The notes beneath the pieces are model-generated. The model worked only from the letters and a program-made list of their open reading frames with translations, was not told where the DNA came from and made no database searches. Positions 18,964 to 28,645 of a stretch of 64,000 nt of DNA are shown one piece after another; the stretch's first letter is position 1; every line of letters begins with the position of its first letter. The translations under genes were made by a program, and so were the position numbers. The stretch covers positions 1 through 64,000 of the forward strand of contig JBKBII010000005.1 of assembly GCA_046299415.1 (NCBI GenBank). Reading direction: 5' to 3'. This DNA is from JBKBII01 sp046299415. GTDB lineage: Bacteria; Pseudomonadota; Gammaproteobacteria; Ectothiorhodospirales; Ectothiorhodospiraceae.

Positions 18964-20013
18964 ATGGCTGAAGTCCCCAACGACCAAAGTTCGTCGTCGC
19001 GCCCTACCATTCCCGAGCCCACAACGATGGCACCACTGCGGGCAACGGTCACAGCCCACACTACAACGCTGTACGCCCTGCGGGGTCCGCACAACGCCGC
19101 CGACGAAGGCGAGCTTGAAGCGCGTAGTCGAATCGAGACCCTGCTCGATCAGGCTTTGGCGCCATCACATGTTCCTCGCCCGGCACACCGACTCATCGAC
19201 GCCATGAGGTATGCAACCCTCGGGGGCGGCAAGCGTCTTCGGCCGATGCTCACTCGAGCGGCTGTGATCGCACTCGGTGATGACGCGCCAGACTGCGCGT
19301 TGTGGAGCGCCTGCGCCGCCGCGGTTGAACTGATTCACGTGTATTCCCTGATTCACGATGATCTACCCGCTATGGACGATGACGACCTTCGGCGCGGCAA
19401 ACCGACCTGTCACCGGGCTTTTGATGACGCCACAGCGATCCTTGCGGGTGACGCTCTCCAAGCCGTGGCATTCGAACTACTCGCCAAAGCCTTCGCGAGC
19501 GCCGCAGTCAGTGACTTTCTGCCAATCGTCCAAGAACTCGCCGAAGCCGCGGGCGTGCGTGGCATGGCAGGCGGTCAAATGATCGACCTCGAATCCGAAG
19601 GTCGACTCATCGACCTCGAAACGCTCGAGACGCTACACCGCATGAAAACAGGCGCACTCATTCGCGCTGCGGTCAGGATGCCCGCTCTGGCGCGTCGCTC
19701 GGATCACGCGTTGGAGACACGACGGGCGCGGGAACTCGCGGCTCTGACGCGCTACGCCGAGGCCATCGGACTCGCCTTTCAGATTCGCGACGATCTGCTC
19801 GATGTTGAGGGCAACGCCGAGCAACTCGGTAAACGCGCGGGCGCCGATGTCGCTCTTGGCAAGGCCACCTTCCCATCGCTGATTGGCATCGAAGCCTCAC
19901 AATTTCGACTCGCTGCGCTTCACGCTGAAGCTTGCTCGGCGATCGAACTGTTTGAGGCTCGCGGTCAGGTGCTCAGAGATCTCGCAACCCGCATCGTCGA
20001 ACGCAACCACTAA
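18964..20013 (+). CDS. ispA: Farnesyl diphosphate synthase (polyprenyl synthetase)
   Basis: Condenses isopentenyl and dimethylallyl/geranyl diphosphates to farnesyl diphosphate for ubiquinone and undecaprenyl synthesis. The first aspartate-rich motif is DDLPAMDDDDLRRG, the second DDLLDVEG; GGGKRLRP and GGQMIDLE are also present. Two residues between the first two pairs of Asp fit a short-chain (FPP) enzyme. From the ATG at 18964 it has 349 residues against 299 in E. coli, with an N-terminal tail of about 50. The frame is open to a GTG at 18901, and an ATG at 19027 is a third option; none has a strong ribosome site. It lies just after xseB, probably co-transcribed. Confidence 0.92.
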   Translation: MAEVPNDQSSSSRPTIPEPTTMAPLRATVTAHTTTLYALRGPHNAADEGELEARSRIETLLDQALAPSHVPRPAHRLIDAMRYATLGGGKRLRPMLTRAAVIALGDDAPDCALWSACAAAVELIHVYSLIHDDLPAMDDDDLRRGKPTCHRAFDDATAILAGDALQAVAFELLAKAFASAAVSDFLPIVQELAEAAGVRGMAGGQMIDLESEGRLIDLETLETLHRMKTGALIRAAVRMPALARRSDHALETRRARELAALTRYAEAIGLAFQIRDDLLDVEGNAEQLGKRAGADVALGKATFPSLIGIEASQFRLAALHAEACSAIELFEARGQVLRDLATRIVERNH

Positions 20014-20357
20014 GGACCTGCCGACGAAAGCCGCGGCGGGATGCGGCATAGGGTGCGCGCGGCGCGAGACGCGGAGCCAATAAGCCGTTGGGCGCGAGAG
20101 CGAGTCCCTTCACAGCGGCCCACTCCGCGTTTCCTTGAACGCCCAGAACCGACGTCCGGACACACCGTCCGAGCAAAACGCCCGCGAAGGGCAGCCAGAC
20201 AGCTGGAGTCCGGTTTGGGCCGATACAACGCTCTGTCTGGTCGATCGGTGAGGCCATCCGTCGGACCGAACGCTGCGACAAACGACGAAAGCGCTCCGCG
20301 CGCAACATACTTCGATACCGCAATCTCGCATGTCGCTGGTAACGTCGGTACCTTAAG
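20014..20357. other. Spacer between ispA and the SPOR protein gene
   Basis: No gene or terminator recognised. Confidence 0.4.
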
Positions 20358-22544
20358 GTGAACCCTCACTTTCAGTCCACGCAACGGATGGATCGCATGG
20401 CCCTCAGTGCAGCAGCGCTCAACTCACTTGGCCTCGCCCGCGAACCCTTTCGAGACGACGTCGAAGGCGACACCTTCTACAGCGACCCACTGCTCGAAGC
20501 CCAACGAGAACGCGCGCTCCAACGCGCCACGCAGCCCAGCAGCATCACGCTAATCGTCGGCGAGCCACAATCTGGCCGGAGCTTGATGTTGGTGTGGCTT
20601 TTGGCCAATCTCGACCTTGAGGAGTACGGCTTTCGCGCTCGTGCAGGGATCGGATTCGATCTAATCGACCGCACCTTGCGATCGCAGATGGCCGAGCGCG
20701 GCACGATCGGAGACGATCGGGCGCTGATCGAACTTCTCGCTGAACGTCTTGAGTCCCGAGCCTCCTCGAGCGTGGGCGATGTCAGCACAGACGAATCTGG
20801 CGGCGGATTAGTCCTCGCGATAGACGACGCTGATCTGCTCGACAACGATACCCTCGCCGGACTCTTTCGCATTCGCGACAAACTCATCAGCCGTATCGGC
20901 ACCGCTCCTCGAATCGTTCTCGTTGGCCAGCCAGCGCTCCTGGCTCGAACCGAAAATTTCGCCGGCCCCAATATCGAACGGACCCGTTTGTCGCCATTTA
21001 ACGAAGACCAGACACGCGCGTATCTTCGGCACCGACTACAGGCCAGCGGTGCTGCCAATCCTGATGGGTTAATCAGTGCAGACGACGCAGCAGTCCTTCA
21101 TCGCCAAGCCGAAGGGCGCCCGGGCATCCTCAATGGCCTTGCCAATCGGCTGCTTCAGCAACGGGCCGACCAAGCGGCGCTGACGCGTATTGCACAACGA
21201 GCGAGCGCCGCGGCAGGAATGGGCGCGGGTGGATTCGCAGCAACGGCTGCTGCGCAGCCACACGAAAAAACTCAGCGACTGGATTCCGATCAAAGTTTAG
21301 TAGGGCCATCGATCGACGAGGCGAACAACGACCCTCACACGACCGCTGACCCCCGTTATCCGACATACGAGACCGACAGCTCGGTCGATCCAGACCGACT
21401 TGGACAAGGGCACTCGGTCCAGCCAGCCACGAACAAACTGAGTACGAGCGAATTCGAGTCACTGCTCGCCAATGAGCAGCAGCACTCACCGCGTCGAAAC
21501 CATGCTCAAGACGGCCGAGAGCATTCAGATCCATCGCTCGACGTCGACACTGTCGTGAACCTTCGCGCACAGCCGGATGATCCTGACGACACATCCGCTC
21601 GATCACGCTACGCCGGCGAACGCTCGCTTCAAGATGACGAGGAAGACGAAATGCTCGACGGCCCGTTTTACACGCGCCCATGGTTCGTTCCTGCGATCGC
21701 CGCAACCATCGCCCTTGGCGTCCTTGTACCGCTGTCTCTATCCGTTCTCGGACCCGAATCCAACGACGACATCACCCGCGAAGTCACTCTGCCCGACTTC
21801 GTCGCAATGCGGCCGTTACCCGAATCCACACAAGCCAACCCAGAGGTCTTACCCAACGATCAATTCGCATCTGAACACGCCGACGACGCTTTCGACTTCG
21901 AATCCGATCTCACGGCTCCACCCGCTACCGAACGCCCAAACGACAACATCATTGATCGCCCGACAACAACCGCACCGGCAGACAGTGATCGATCGATAAC
22001 GAAAATCGAACCCGGGCCCCGCGCCGCCGCACCGATGCCATCGGATACAGCGGAACCAGCACCCCCCCCGGGCGACATCGAAGCGCCCGACGCAGTTACG
22101 GCGCCGCCCTCCGCCCCGACTCGCGCAGAACCGTCTCCTCCGCCTCAGGCCGAAAGGCGCCCTGCGCCACAACCCGAATCGCCGCCCGCACTCCGAGCCG
22201 AACCACCGGCAAACTCGAGGACGCAGGCAACCGACCCGCGCCCCACTGTCAACCTTGCCGATGATCAAACCTGGATTCGAAGCCAAGCCGCGAGCCGCTA
22301 CACGATTCAACTGATTGCCGCTCGCGACCTCGCCAGCGCTCAGAGCTACGCTCAAAGCCACAATTTGAGCGGGATCCGCTACGCGAACACACAGCGCGAC
22401 GGACAACGCTTCGTCGTCGCAATCGCCGGCTCGTTTGCGAGCCGAGCCGAAGCCGAGCAAGCTCTCGCTCGACTACCGGCCTCCGTTCGCAATGATGGCG
22501 CGTGGTTGCGTACCTTCGACTCGCTGCAGCGCGTTATTAACTAG
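20358..22544 (+). CDS. DamX-like cell-division protein: ATPase-like domain, membrane helix, SPOR domain
   Basis: 728 residues with the build of DamX-type proteins. A cytoplasmic ATPase-like region (about 20-280) carries a Walker B-like LVLAIDDADLL and LVGQPALL. A long acidic, disordered linker runs to about 440. One transmembrane helix spans 442-465. A periplasmic Pro/Ala-rich stretch follows, then a C-terminal SPOR domain (about 650-725; YTIQLIAARDLASAQ and RFVVAIAGSFASRAEAE) that binds denuded peptidoglycan at the septum. The Walker A-like GEPQSGRS (68-75) has Arg in place of the catalytic Lys, so ATP hydrolysis is doubtful. The start is GTG at 20358; an ATG ten codons on is an alternative. 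aroB, its usual neighbour, is absent. Confidence 0.85.
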   Translation: MNPHFQSTQRMDRMALSAAALNSLGLAREPFRDDVEGDTFYSDPLLEAQRERALQRATQPSSITLIVGEPQSGRSLMLVWLLANLDLEEYGFRARAGIGFDLIDRTLRSQMAERGTIGDDRALIELLAERLESRASSSVGDVSTDESGGGLVLAIDDADLLDNDTLAGLFRIRDKLISRIGTAPRIVLVGQPALLARTENFAGPNIERTRLSPFNEDQTRAYLRHRLQASGAANPDGLISADDAAVLHRQAEGRPGILNGLANRLLQQRADQAALTRIAQRASAAAGMGAGGFAATAAAQPHEKTQRLDSDQSLVGPSIDEANNDPHTTADPRYPTYETDSSVDPDRLGQGHSVQPATNKLSTSEFESLLANEQQHSPRRNHAQDGREHSDPSLDVDTVVNLRAQPDDPDDTSARSRYAGERSLQDDEEDEMLDGPFYTRPWFVPAIAATIALGVLVPLSLSVLGPESNDDITREVTLPDFVAMRPLPESTQANPEVLPNDQFASEHADDAFDFESDLTAPPATERPNDNIIDRPTTTAPADSDRSITKIEPGPRAAAPMPSDTAEPAPPPGDIEAPDAVTAPPSAPTRAEPSPPPQAERRPAPQPESPPALRAEPPANSRTQATDPRPTVNLADDQTWIRSQAASRYTIQLIAARDLASAQSYAQSHNLSGIRYANTQRDGQRFVVAIAGSFASRAEAEQALARLPASVRNDGAWLRTFDSLQRVIN

Positions 22545-23212
22545 AGTCAACCGCGCACTGACGTGATCCGGCGCCACAACCGTGTCCCTATCATCGCTCC
22601 GAAATGCGCACCCCTTGGCAACCCAACGGGAGTCATTGAACCGTGACAAGCGGCACAACCCTCAACCCGGCCGGCCGACGGATCGCGATCAGACACGGCT
22701 CCTCGCTTTGATCCGAACACGCTCGGCTGCACCCTTTCTTTTTATGGGGCTTCGGAATCACAATTCGAACCCAAGACTTTACCCACACGGGTCCGAGCCC
22801 GTCCTTGAGCGCTGGAAACACACGGATCCTACCTCTTGATCCGAATCGCACTCGCACCGAAAAATTGGTAAAACGAAAATCTCAATCCCTCTACGCGCAT
22901 TGACAACGAAATTACGGACCGACTTCGCTCCAAACCACTGAACCCTGCACGCCAAGGGAACGCTCAATACACGGCGGCAGGTGCACATCGTTGCGTTTCA
23001 GGCGTCTGACTCAACACTCCTCTTAGCGCTTTGTTCGACATTCCCCATGGAGCCGCCCCGGGTTGAAGAACTCGCGACTGAGCGCAGGTGGACAAATTGA
23101 CCGCCCTGGAAACCGATCGAGCACCGAACCGCCGTGAAACGTTACCGATCAAAAGCGCCACCATCAGATCAATCGGCGCTGAGGATCATCCATATCCGCC
23201 GCGCATCACTCA
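22545..23212. other. Spacer downstream of the SPOR gene
   Basis: No gene seen. A TTCGAA-containing stretch at 22755-22770 superficially resembles a tRNA T-arm but its stem does not pair. Confidence 0.4.
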
Positions 23213-23398
23213 TCAATGAGGTGGGCCCGGAGGTCCTCGCTCGTCGCGATCTGAAACGATCAACCAAACTCCGAGGGCCGCCATCGCCATCCATGCCAAA
23301 ACCGCGAAAAATCCTATCGCAAGCCATGCGCGCTCCATAAACAACAAAAGAACCAACGCCAGGAACAGCACCACATTGCCCAATAGAAAACGATTCAT
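23213..23398 (-). CDS. Small hydrophobic membrane protein (61 aa), unknown function
   Basis: Not recognised. The sequence has two predicted transmembrane helices, about residues 4-21 and 25-48, separated by a short MERAW turn, and a polar tail SDRDERGPPGPPH. This strong hydrophobic pattern in a spacer where other frames look random, together with a good ribosome site (GAGGAGCGGGCTC before the ATG), argues for a real gene. It stands alone on the minus strand, divergent from the CxxCxxCC-protein gene that starts at 23676. Confidence 0.6.
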   Translation of the reverse strand: MNRFLLGNVVLFLALVLLLFMERAWLAIGFFAVLAWMAMAALGVWLIVSDRDERGPPGPPH

Positions 23399-23675
23399 GA
23401 GCCCGCTCCTCGATCCTTACCAGACGTCGACGTTCCCAAACAGCACCGATCGCCATCGGTCGATACTTCATGGGTCCTATCATCAAGAACGACGCTGGCC
23501 GTAACCTGCGACGGCCCGCGACCACGTCAGCGTCAATCCAACCTTCTTTCTCCCGCCGTCTTCGGCGTTCGCGCTGTATCGACGAATCCCTGCTGCAACG
23601 TGACTCCTCAGACACAGGGTCAGACTCTCGATCGACTCACGGGCGCCCCGACCAAGGCGACTCAGCTCCAAAAAC

Positions 23676-24443
23676 ATGAACCCTGACCCTAACCACCCCG
23701 CAACACGGCCGACACCTTTGGAACACAAAGCGCGACTCAACGATTCGGACTCAGGCGGATGGACCATTCCGAGCTCGAATATTTCACGAGAAGCCAGCGA
23801 TGCACTCGGCGACTCATGCATGACCGCCACAGAACTCGACCCGATCCACATGCTGGCCGACCCCGGCCGAGAACGCGACGGTAGACCCGGCGCCACTTTT
23901 CTTGCCGGAAGGCCGACATCAAACGCTGCTCCCGGCGACACGACCGACACTGAAATCCAGCCTGACACGGATCAGCCCGGTACCGAGCCGAGCACTTGCA
24001 TGACCTGCGGAGCGTGCTGTGCAAGCTACCGAGTCGCTTTCCACTGGGCGGAGACCGAAGCCTTTCTCGGAGGCTCGACGCCAGCCGAACTCACTGAACG
24101 CATCGACTTCCATCGCGTCGCCATGCGAACGATCCAGAGTCCTGGAACGCCGCGCTGCGTTGCACTCACGGGTCAAATCGGGCAACAAGTCAGTTGCAGC
24201 ATTTACGGCCAGCGTCCCAGTCCGTGTCGCGAATTGGACCCGGTGTGGTTACCTTCAGGCGTAACTCCATCCGATCAATGTAACCGAGCGCGAAGGCGCC
24301 ACGGGCTCGAACCACTGCGGCTGCTGGCCCTTGACAATCTGCCCAAACTCGTGTCGATCGCGCCTAGTTTCAATGATAAAAACGTAATCGACGACGGCCT
24401 CATTGATCTCGAACCCTCGGACACCCCCCCGCCCGTGGCCTGA
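23676..24443 (+). CDS. YkgJ-family CxxCxxCC cysteine-cluster protein
   Basis: The C-terminal 150 residues carry the putative metal-chelating pattern CMTCGACC (Cys108, 111, 114, 115), then SCSIYGQRPSPCRELD and DQCNRARRRHGL, the order seen in the zinc/iron-chelating UPF0153/YkgJ family. Biochemical function is unknown. The first about 100 residues are low-complexity (rich in D, T, P and G) and unlike the family, which normally starts just before the first Cys. Either translation starts internally or this is another protein in the window with an added tail. No ribosome site is evident before the ATG at 23676. It converges with the 24554-24775 gene. Confidence 0.8.
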   Translation: MNPDPNHPATRPTPLEHKARLNDSDSGGWTIPSSNISREASDALGDSCMTATELDPIHMLADPGRERDGRPGATFLAGRPTSNAAPGDTTDTEIQPDTDQPGTEPSTCMTCGACCASYRVAFHWAETEAFLGGSTPAELTERIDFHRVAMRTIQSPGTPRCVALTGQIGQQVSCSIYGQRPSPCRELDPVWLPSGVTPSDQCNRARRRHGLEPLRLLALDNLPKLVSIAPSFNDKNVIDDGLIDLEPSDTPPPVA

Positions 24444-24553
24444 CGCTCACACACACGCTCGGACGCACTCAAGACGCCTAGGGAATCCCGCCGCATCGCC
24501 GCCGCCTCGTTCCACCGCCCGGTATCGCGACGTGTCGCGCCCTCAGACTCGGA

Positions 24554-24775
24554 TCATTGCGGCCGATGCTTCGAAAAGTCGTACCGCCCTGCTGTCATGT
24601 CGTCGTACACCTCGCTCTGCAACACGGCGAGTAACTTGAACAGTTTGCGACACTCGGCGTCGTCCATAAAACGCTGATCGCTCGCAGATTTCAGGGCGCT
24701 GGCCAGCAAGGCGCACTGATCGCGAGAAATCGCGGTGACATTAAGTCCGTCCTCGCCCATTTCGACATCCATCAT
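24554..24775 (-). CDS. Hypothetical protein, 73 aa
   Basis: Not recognised. It is a soluble, probably helical protein beginning MMDVEMGEDGLNVTAISRD, with a charged tail. A good ribosome site (GGGAGAAAGC) precedes the ATG, and the amino-acid mix is that of a real protein (few Arg or Ser runs, balanced helix formers), unlike the chance frames around it. A second ATG is one codon later. It converges with the YkgJ-type gene. Confidence 0.6.
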   Translation of the reverse strand: MMDVEMGEDGLNVTAISRDQCALLASALKSASDQRFMDDAECRKLFKLLAVLQSEVYDDMTAGRYDFSKHRPQ

Positions 24776-25330
24776 GCTTTCTCCCGTATCGATTCAACCC
24801 AGCCAGCCACAGACCGTTATCAGCCCGTCTGCAGTTTCCATCTCGCGGCTCTCGCGCAACGTTCTCCGGTAGGTCGCAGCAAACAAGCTCCACGATATCG
24901 ACAACCTCGCACCGCTTGCCGCTCCGTTCTCGCAGAGTTATCAGCAAAAATCCGCCGGGGCGGACGTCTCGATGGACGACCGCTTCGACGGACTATCGAC
25001 AGAGACCACTCCTGATCGCAGAGCCAAGCGCGCAACCGCCCGCATACGGCTCACACGGAAAAACAGAGCCAACCGACACCAACCGCTTGATATCGAGGGT
25101 TTGGTCGGCAACCACTAGCCCCAGATTCCAATGTTCAACCCTGAAGCGCCATGCCTGACAACGCTCAACCCTGCGATGCAGTCCTTCAACTGCTCCAGAC
25201 ACTGGGGCATGCATCAAGCCGGCAAGCATCGCGACCGCTGACGAGGCCATCACATACAGTGGCACGGCGTTAAACGTGCAGCCTCGTCCTTCTTGACAGC
25301 TGTCTTATCGACGGTATCAGGGCCCTAGTG
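24776..25330. other. Spacer beside the RND operon end
   Basis: No gene recognised. A 10-bp palindrome GACAGCTGTC lies about 20 bases beyond the permease stop; no T-run. Confidence 0.4.
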
Positions 25331-28300
25331 TCAGACATCGGCCCTGATCAGCGCCACGCGCGACCTCGCATACAAGAAGTAGAGCACCGGGATCACGACC
25401 AAAGTCAGCAGGGTCGACACCAGAATCCCGAAGATCAGCGAAATGGCCAGGCCCGAGAAAATTGGATCATCAAGGATGAAACCCGCACCAACCATTGCCG
25501 CCGCGCCTGTCAACACGATCGGCTTGGCGCGCACAGCACCCGCATGAATGACCGCATCGGCTACCTCGACACCCCGTCGGATCTCCTCATTGATGAAATC
25601 CACCAACAGGATCGAATTGCGCACGATGATGCCAGCCAGGGCGATCATTCCGATCATCGACGTCGCGGTGAACTTTGCGTCCATAAAGAACGTATCCATC
25701 AACGCATGGCCCGGCATGACCCCGATGACCGTCAGTGGAATTGGCGCCATGATGATCAACGGCACCATGTACGAGCGGAACTGAGCGACGATCAGCAGAT
25801 AGATCAACACCAAGCCGACAGCGTATGCGATCCCCATGTCGCGGAACGTCTCATACGTCACCTGCCACTCACCATCCCATTTCAGGCTGAAGTTGTAGGG
25901 ATCGTCGGGCTGGCTGATGAAAGCCTGACGCAGCGGCTCTCCAAAAGCCAATGGCATTTCGCGAAGCTGGAAAAACAGGTCGAACATGCCATACAGCGGA
26001 GAATCAAGCCCACCGGCCATGTCGCCGAACACATACACCACCGGCAGCAGATTCTTGTGAAAAATAGCCTGCTCGCGTGTCGTATCGACGACCTCGACCA
26101 GCTCACCAAGCGGCACCAGCCCACCATCACGTGACCGCACCTTCAGACCCAGCACCGCATCGAGACCCGATTTATTGGCTTCGGACAATTCGAGCCGTAC
26201 CGGCACCGCGTATTTGACGTTTGCGCCGAACAAATAGGTGACGTCTTCTCCCGACAAGGCCGTCTGCACCGCAGTCACGATGTCCTGCTGCGCGACGCCT
26301 AGACGCGCGGCTCGCTCGCGATCGACGCGTAGGATCGACTTCGGCCCCGGGGCTATGGTTGAATCATCGATATCGGTCAGATGCTCGGTCGCCTCAAAAA
26401 GCGCCCGCACCTCACGTGCAATCGCGATCTGCCCTTCGTAGTCAAGACCGTAAATTTCCGCAACGATTGGCGACAGCACCGGCGGACCCGGCGGCACCTC
26501 GACCACCTTGACGTCCCCACCCCACTGGGCAGCGATTTCGTTGATCTCTGCGCGCACACCCAAAGCCACGTCGTGGCTCTTGCGATCTCGCTCGGACTTA
26601 TCGACCAAATTCACCTGGATGTCACCCAGGTGCGAGCCTTCGCGCAAATAGTACTGACGCACCAGACCATTGAAATTCATCGGCGCCGCAGTACCCGAAT
26701 ACAGCTGCAAATCGCGAACCTCGGGAACGCTGCGAAGGTAATCACCCATTTCCACCAATACGGCCGCGGTCGTCTCCAGCGGTGTGCCTTCGGGCATGTC
26801 CAGCACCACTTGAAACTCCGACTTGTCATCGAAGGGCAGCATTTTCAGGACGACCACCTGGAAATACGCCAACGACACCGAAGCACCAATCAGAATCAAG
26901 GTTCCGACCCACAGCATGACGCGATGAAGCCCTGCGCGACGCGCCCGCACAAACGGCCCCAACACCGCATTGAACAGACGCATCAAACGATCATTACCGA
27001 CTTCGTGATTAGCGCCATGATCATCGGCGAACGCATGTTTTGCATGGCGTTCCGCCTGCCGGAACAAAACCTTGTAAATAAGCCACGGGGTCACCACATA
27101 GGCGACCGCCAACGAAATCAGCATTCCGAGCGAGGCATTGATCGGAATCGGGCTCATGTACGGCCCCATCAGACCCGTTACGAACGCCATCGGTAACAAT
27201 GCCGCGATCACGGTAAAGGTCGCCAGAATCGTCGGCCCACCGACCTCATCGACCGCCAAGGGAATCGCTTCTTTGAACGACTTATGCGCCATACTCATAT
27301 GGCGGTGAACGTTCTCGACGACCACGATCGCATCGTCAACCAGAATCCCGATCGAAAAGATCAGCGCGAACAACGACACACGATTCAGCGTAAAGCCCCA
27401 CGCCCAAGACGCGAACAGCGTAATTGCCAGAGTGATCACCACTGCGACCCCGACGATGAACGCCTCGCGCCAGCCCAGCGCAATCCAGACCAGAATCACG
27501 ACCGACGCCGTCGCAAAGATCAGCTTGGTGATCAGGGTTTTTGCCTTGTCACCGGCGGTCGCCCCGTAGTCACGTGTGATCGTCGTATTGACCCCGTCGG
27601 GGATATACGTCCCGCGCAGCTGCTCGAGCCGCTCGATTAAGGCATTCGCGATATCGACCGCATTGGTGCCAGGCTGCTTGGCAATCGCGACCGTGACAGC
27701 CGGATGCTGCAAGCCATCAACAGCCGTGCCGCTCCCCGGGCCTTGAGTGAACGTGACCTGTTGGCTGCGATGCGCTGGCCCACGCACGACTTCGGCCACA
27801 TCGCCGAGATGAACCGGCCGCCCCTCATGCATCCCGACGACGAGGTCACGAAAGGCCTCGGCGGAGGTCACGAATTGGCCCGCGCGAATCTCGCGCTCCT
27901 GCCCGTCCTCGAAAACGAACCCCGCCTCACGGGCGAAATTCGACGCCACCAAAGCGTTGCGGAGATCATTGAAATCCATGGCATAACCCGCCATGCGCTC
28001 CGGACTAAAGCGCACGTGCACGACCTGCTCGACACCGCCGACGGTGTAAATATCTCGAGTTCCGGGGACGCGTTTGAGCTCGGCCTCGATAGCATGCGCG
28101 ACCTGCAACAAATCATGATCCGACCGCTCTGGATCATCCGTCCACAGAGTCACGGTCACAATCGGAACGTCATCGATGCCCATCGGCCGAACCAGCGGCT
28201 CGCCCACACCCAAACCTGGCGGCAAGAAATCCTGATTCGAGAAAATCTGGTTATACAGCCGCACCAGCGCATCGGTGCGGTTCTCGCCGACCTTGAACTG

Positions 28301-28645
28301 CACCGTCAGGTGCGATAAACCGGGCCGAGAAACCGAATAGATGTCATCGATTCCCTCGATCTCTGACAACACCTGTTCCGCCGGAGTCGTCACCAGTTGC
28401 GAGACTTCCTGTGCCGTCGCACCCGGAAACGGGATAAACACATCGGCCAACGTGACATTGATCTGGGGCTCTTCCTCGCGCGGCGTGATCAGAATCGCGA
28501 ACGCGCCGAGCAACAGACCCAACACCGCCAACAACGGCGTGATTTGGGTCGTCAAAAACGCCTTCGCAATACGTCCTGAAATGCCCATACGCTCGCTAGC
28601 TGCGCGATCGCCTTCGGCGTTGTGACTCGATTCCGGTGCATTCAT
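25331..28645 (-). CDS. RND-family efflux transporter, permease subunit
   Basis: 1104-residue inner-membrane proton-driven pump. An N-terminal helix is followed by TPREEEPQINV, which marks the family. The proton-relay pair lies in GILVDDAIVVVENVHRHM. Two large periplasmic halves and 12 expected transmembrane helices follow, with a typical C-terminus (GFILDDPIFSGLAISLIFGILVS). The substrate cannot be read from sequence. REEEP-type members with an HlyD-like adaptor and no local TolC are common in Proteobacteria. The ATG overlaps the adaptor stop by four bases (ATGA), so the pair is translationally coupled. No outer-membrane channel gene is nearby. It ends the operon. Confidence 0.93.
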   Translation of the reverse strand: MNAPESSHNAEGDRAASERMGISGRIAKAFLTTQITPLLAVLGLLLGAFAILITPREEEPQINVTLADVFIPFPGATAQEVSQLVTTPAEQVLSEIEGIDDIYSVSRPGLSHLTVQFKVGENRTDALVRLYNQIFSNQDFLPPGLGVGEPLVRPMGIDDVPIVTVTLWTDDPERSDHDLLQVAHAIEAELKRVPGTRDIYTVGGVEQVVHVRFSPERMAGYAMDFNDLRNALVASNFAREAGFVFEDGQEREIRAGQFVTSAEAFRDLVVGMHEGRPVHLGDVAEVVRGPAHRSQQVTFTQGPGSGTAVDGLQHPAVTVAIAKQPGTNAVDIANALIERLEQLRGTYIPDGVNTTITRDYGATAGDKAKTLITKLIFATASVVILVWIALGWREAFIVGVAVVITLAITLFASWAWGFTLNRVSLFALIFSIGILVDDAIVVVENVHRHMSMAHKSFKEAIPLAVDEVGGPTILATFTVIAALLPMAFVTGLMGPYMSPIPINASLGMLISLAVAYVVTPWLIYKVLFRQAERHAKHAFADDHGANHEVGNDRLMRLFNAVLGPFVRARRAGLHRVMLWVGTLILIGASVSLAYFQVVVLKMLPFDDKSEFQVVLDMPEGTPLETTAAVLVEMGDYLRSVPEVRDLQLYSGTAAPMNFNGLVRQYYLREGSHLGDIQVNLVDKSERDRKSHDVALGVRAEINEIAAQWGGDVKVVEVPPGPPVLSPIVAEIYGLDYEGQIAIAREVRALFEATEHLTDIDDSTIAPGPKSILRVDRERAARLGVAQQDIVTAVQTALSGEDVTYLFGANVKYAVPVRLELSEANKSGLDAVLGLKVRSRDGGLVPLGELVEVVDTTREQAIFHKNLLPVVYVFGDMAGGLDSPLYGMFDLFFQLREMPLAFGEPLRQAFISQPDDPYNFSLKWDGEWQVTYETFRDMGIAYAVGLVLIYLLIVAQFRSYMVPLIIMAPIPLTVIGVMPGHALMDTFFMDAKFTATSMIGMIALAGIIVRNSILLVDFINEEIRRGVEVADAVIHAGAVRAKPIVLTGAAAMVGAGFILDDPIFSGLAISLIFGILVSTLLTLVVIPVLYFLYARSRVALIRADV

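Noticed and set aside
22740..22830. tRNA-like TTCGAA stretch
   Set aside because: The flanking bases do not form a T-stem and no acceptor stem is found.
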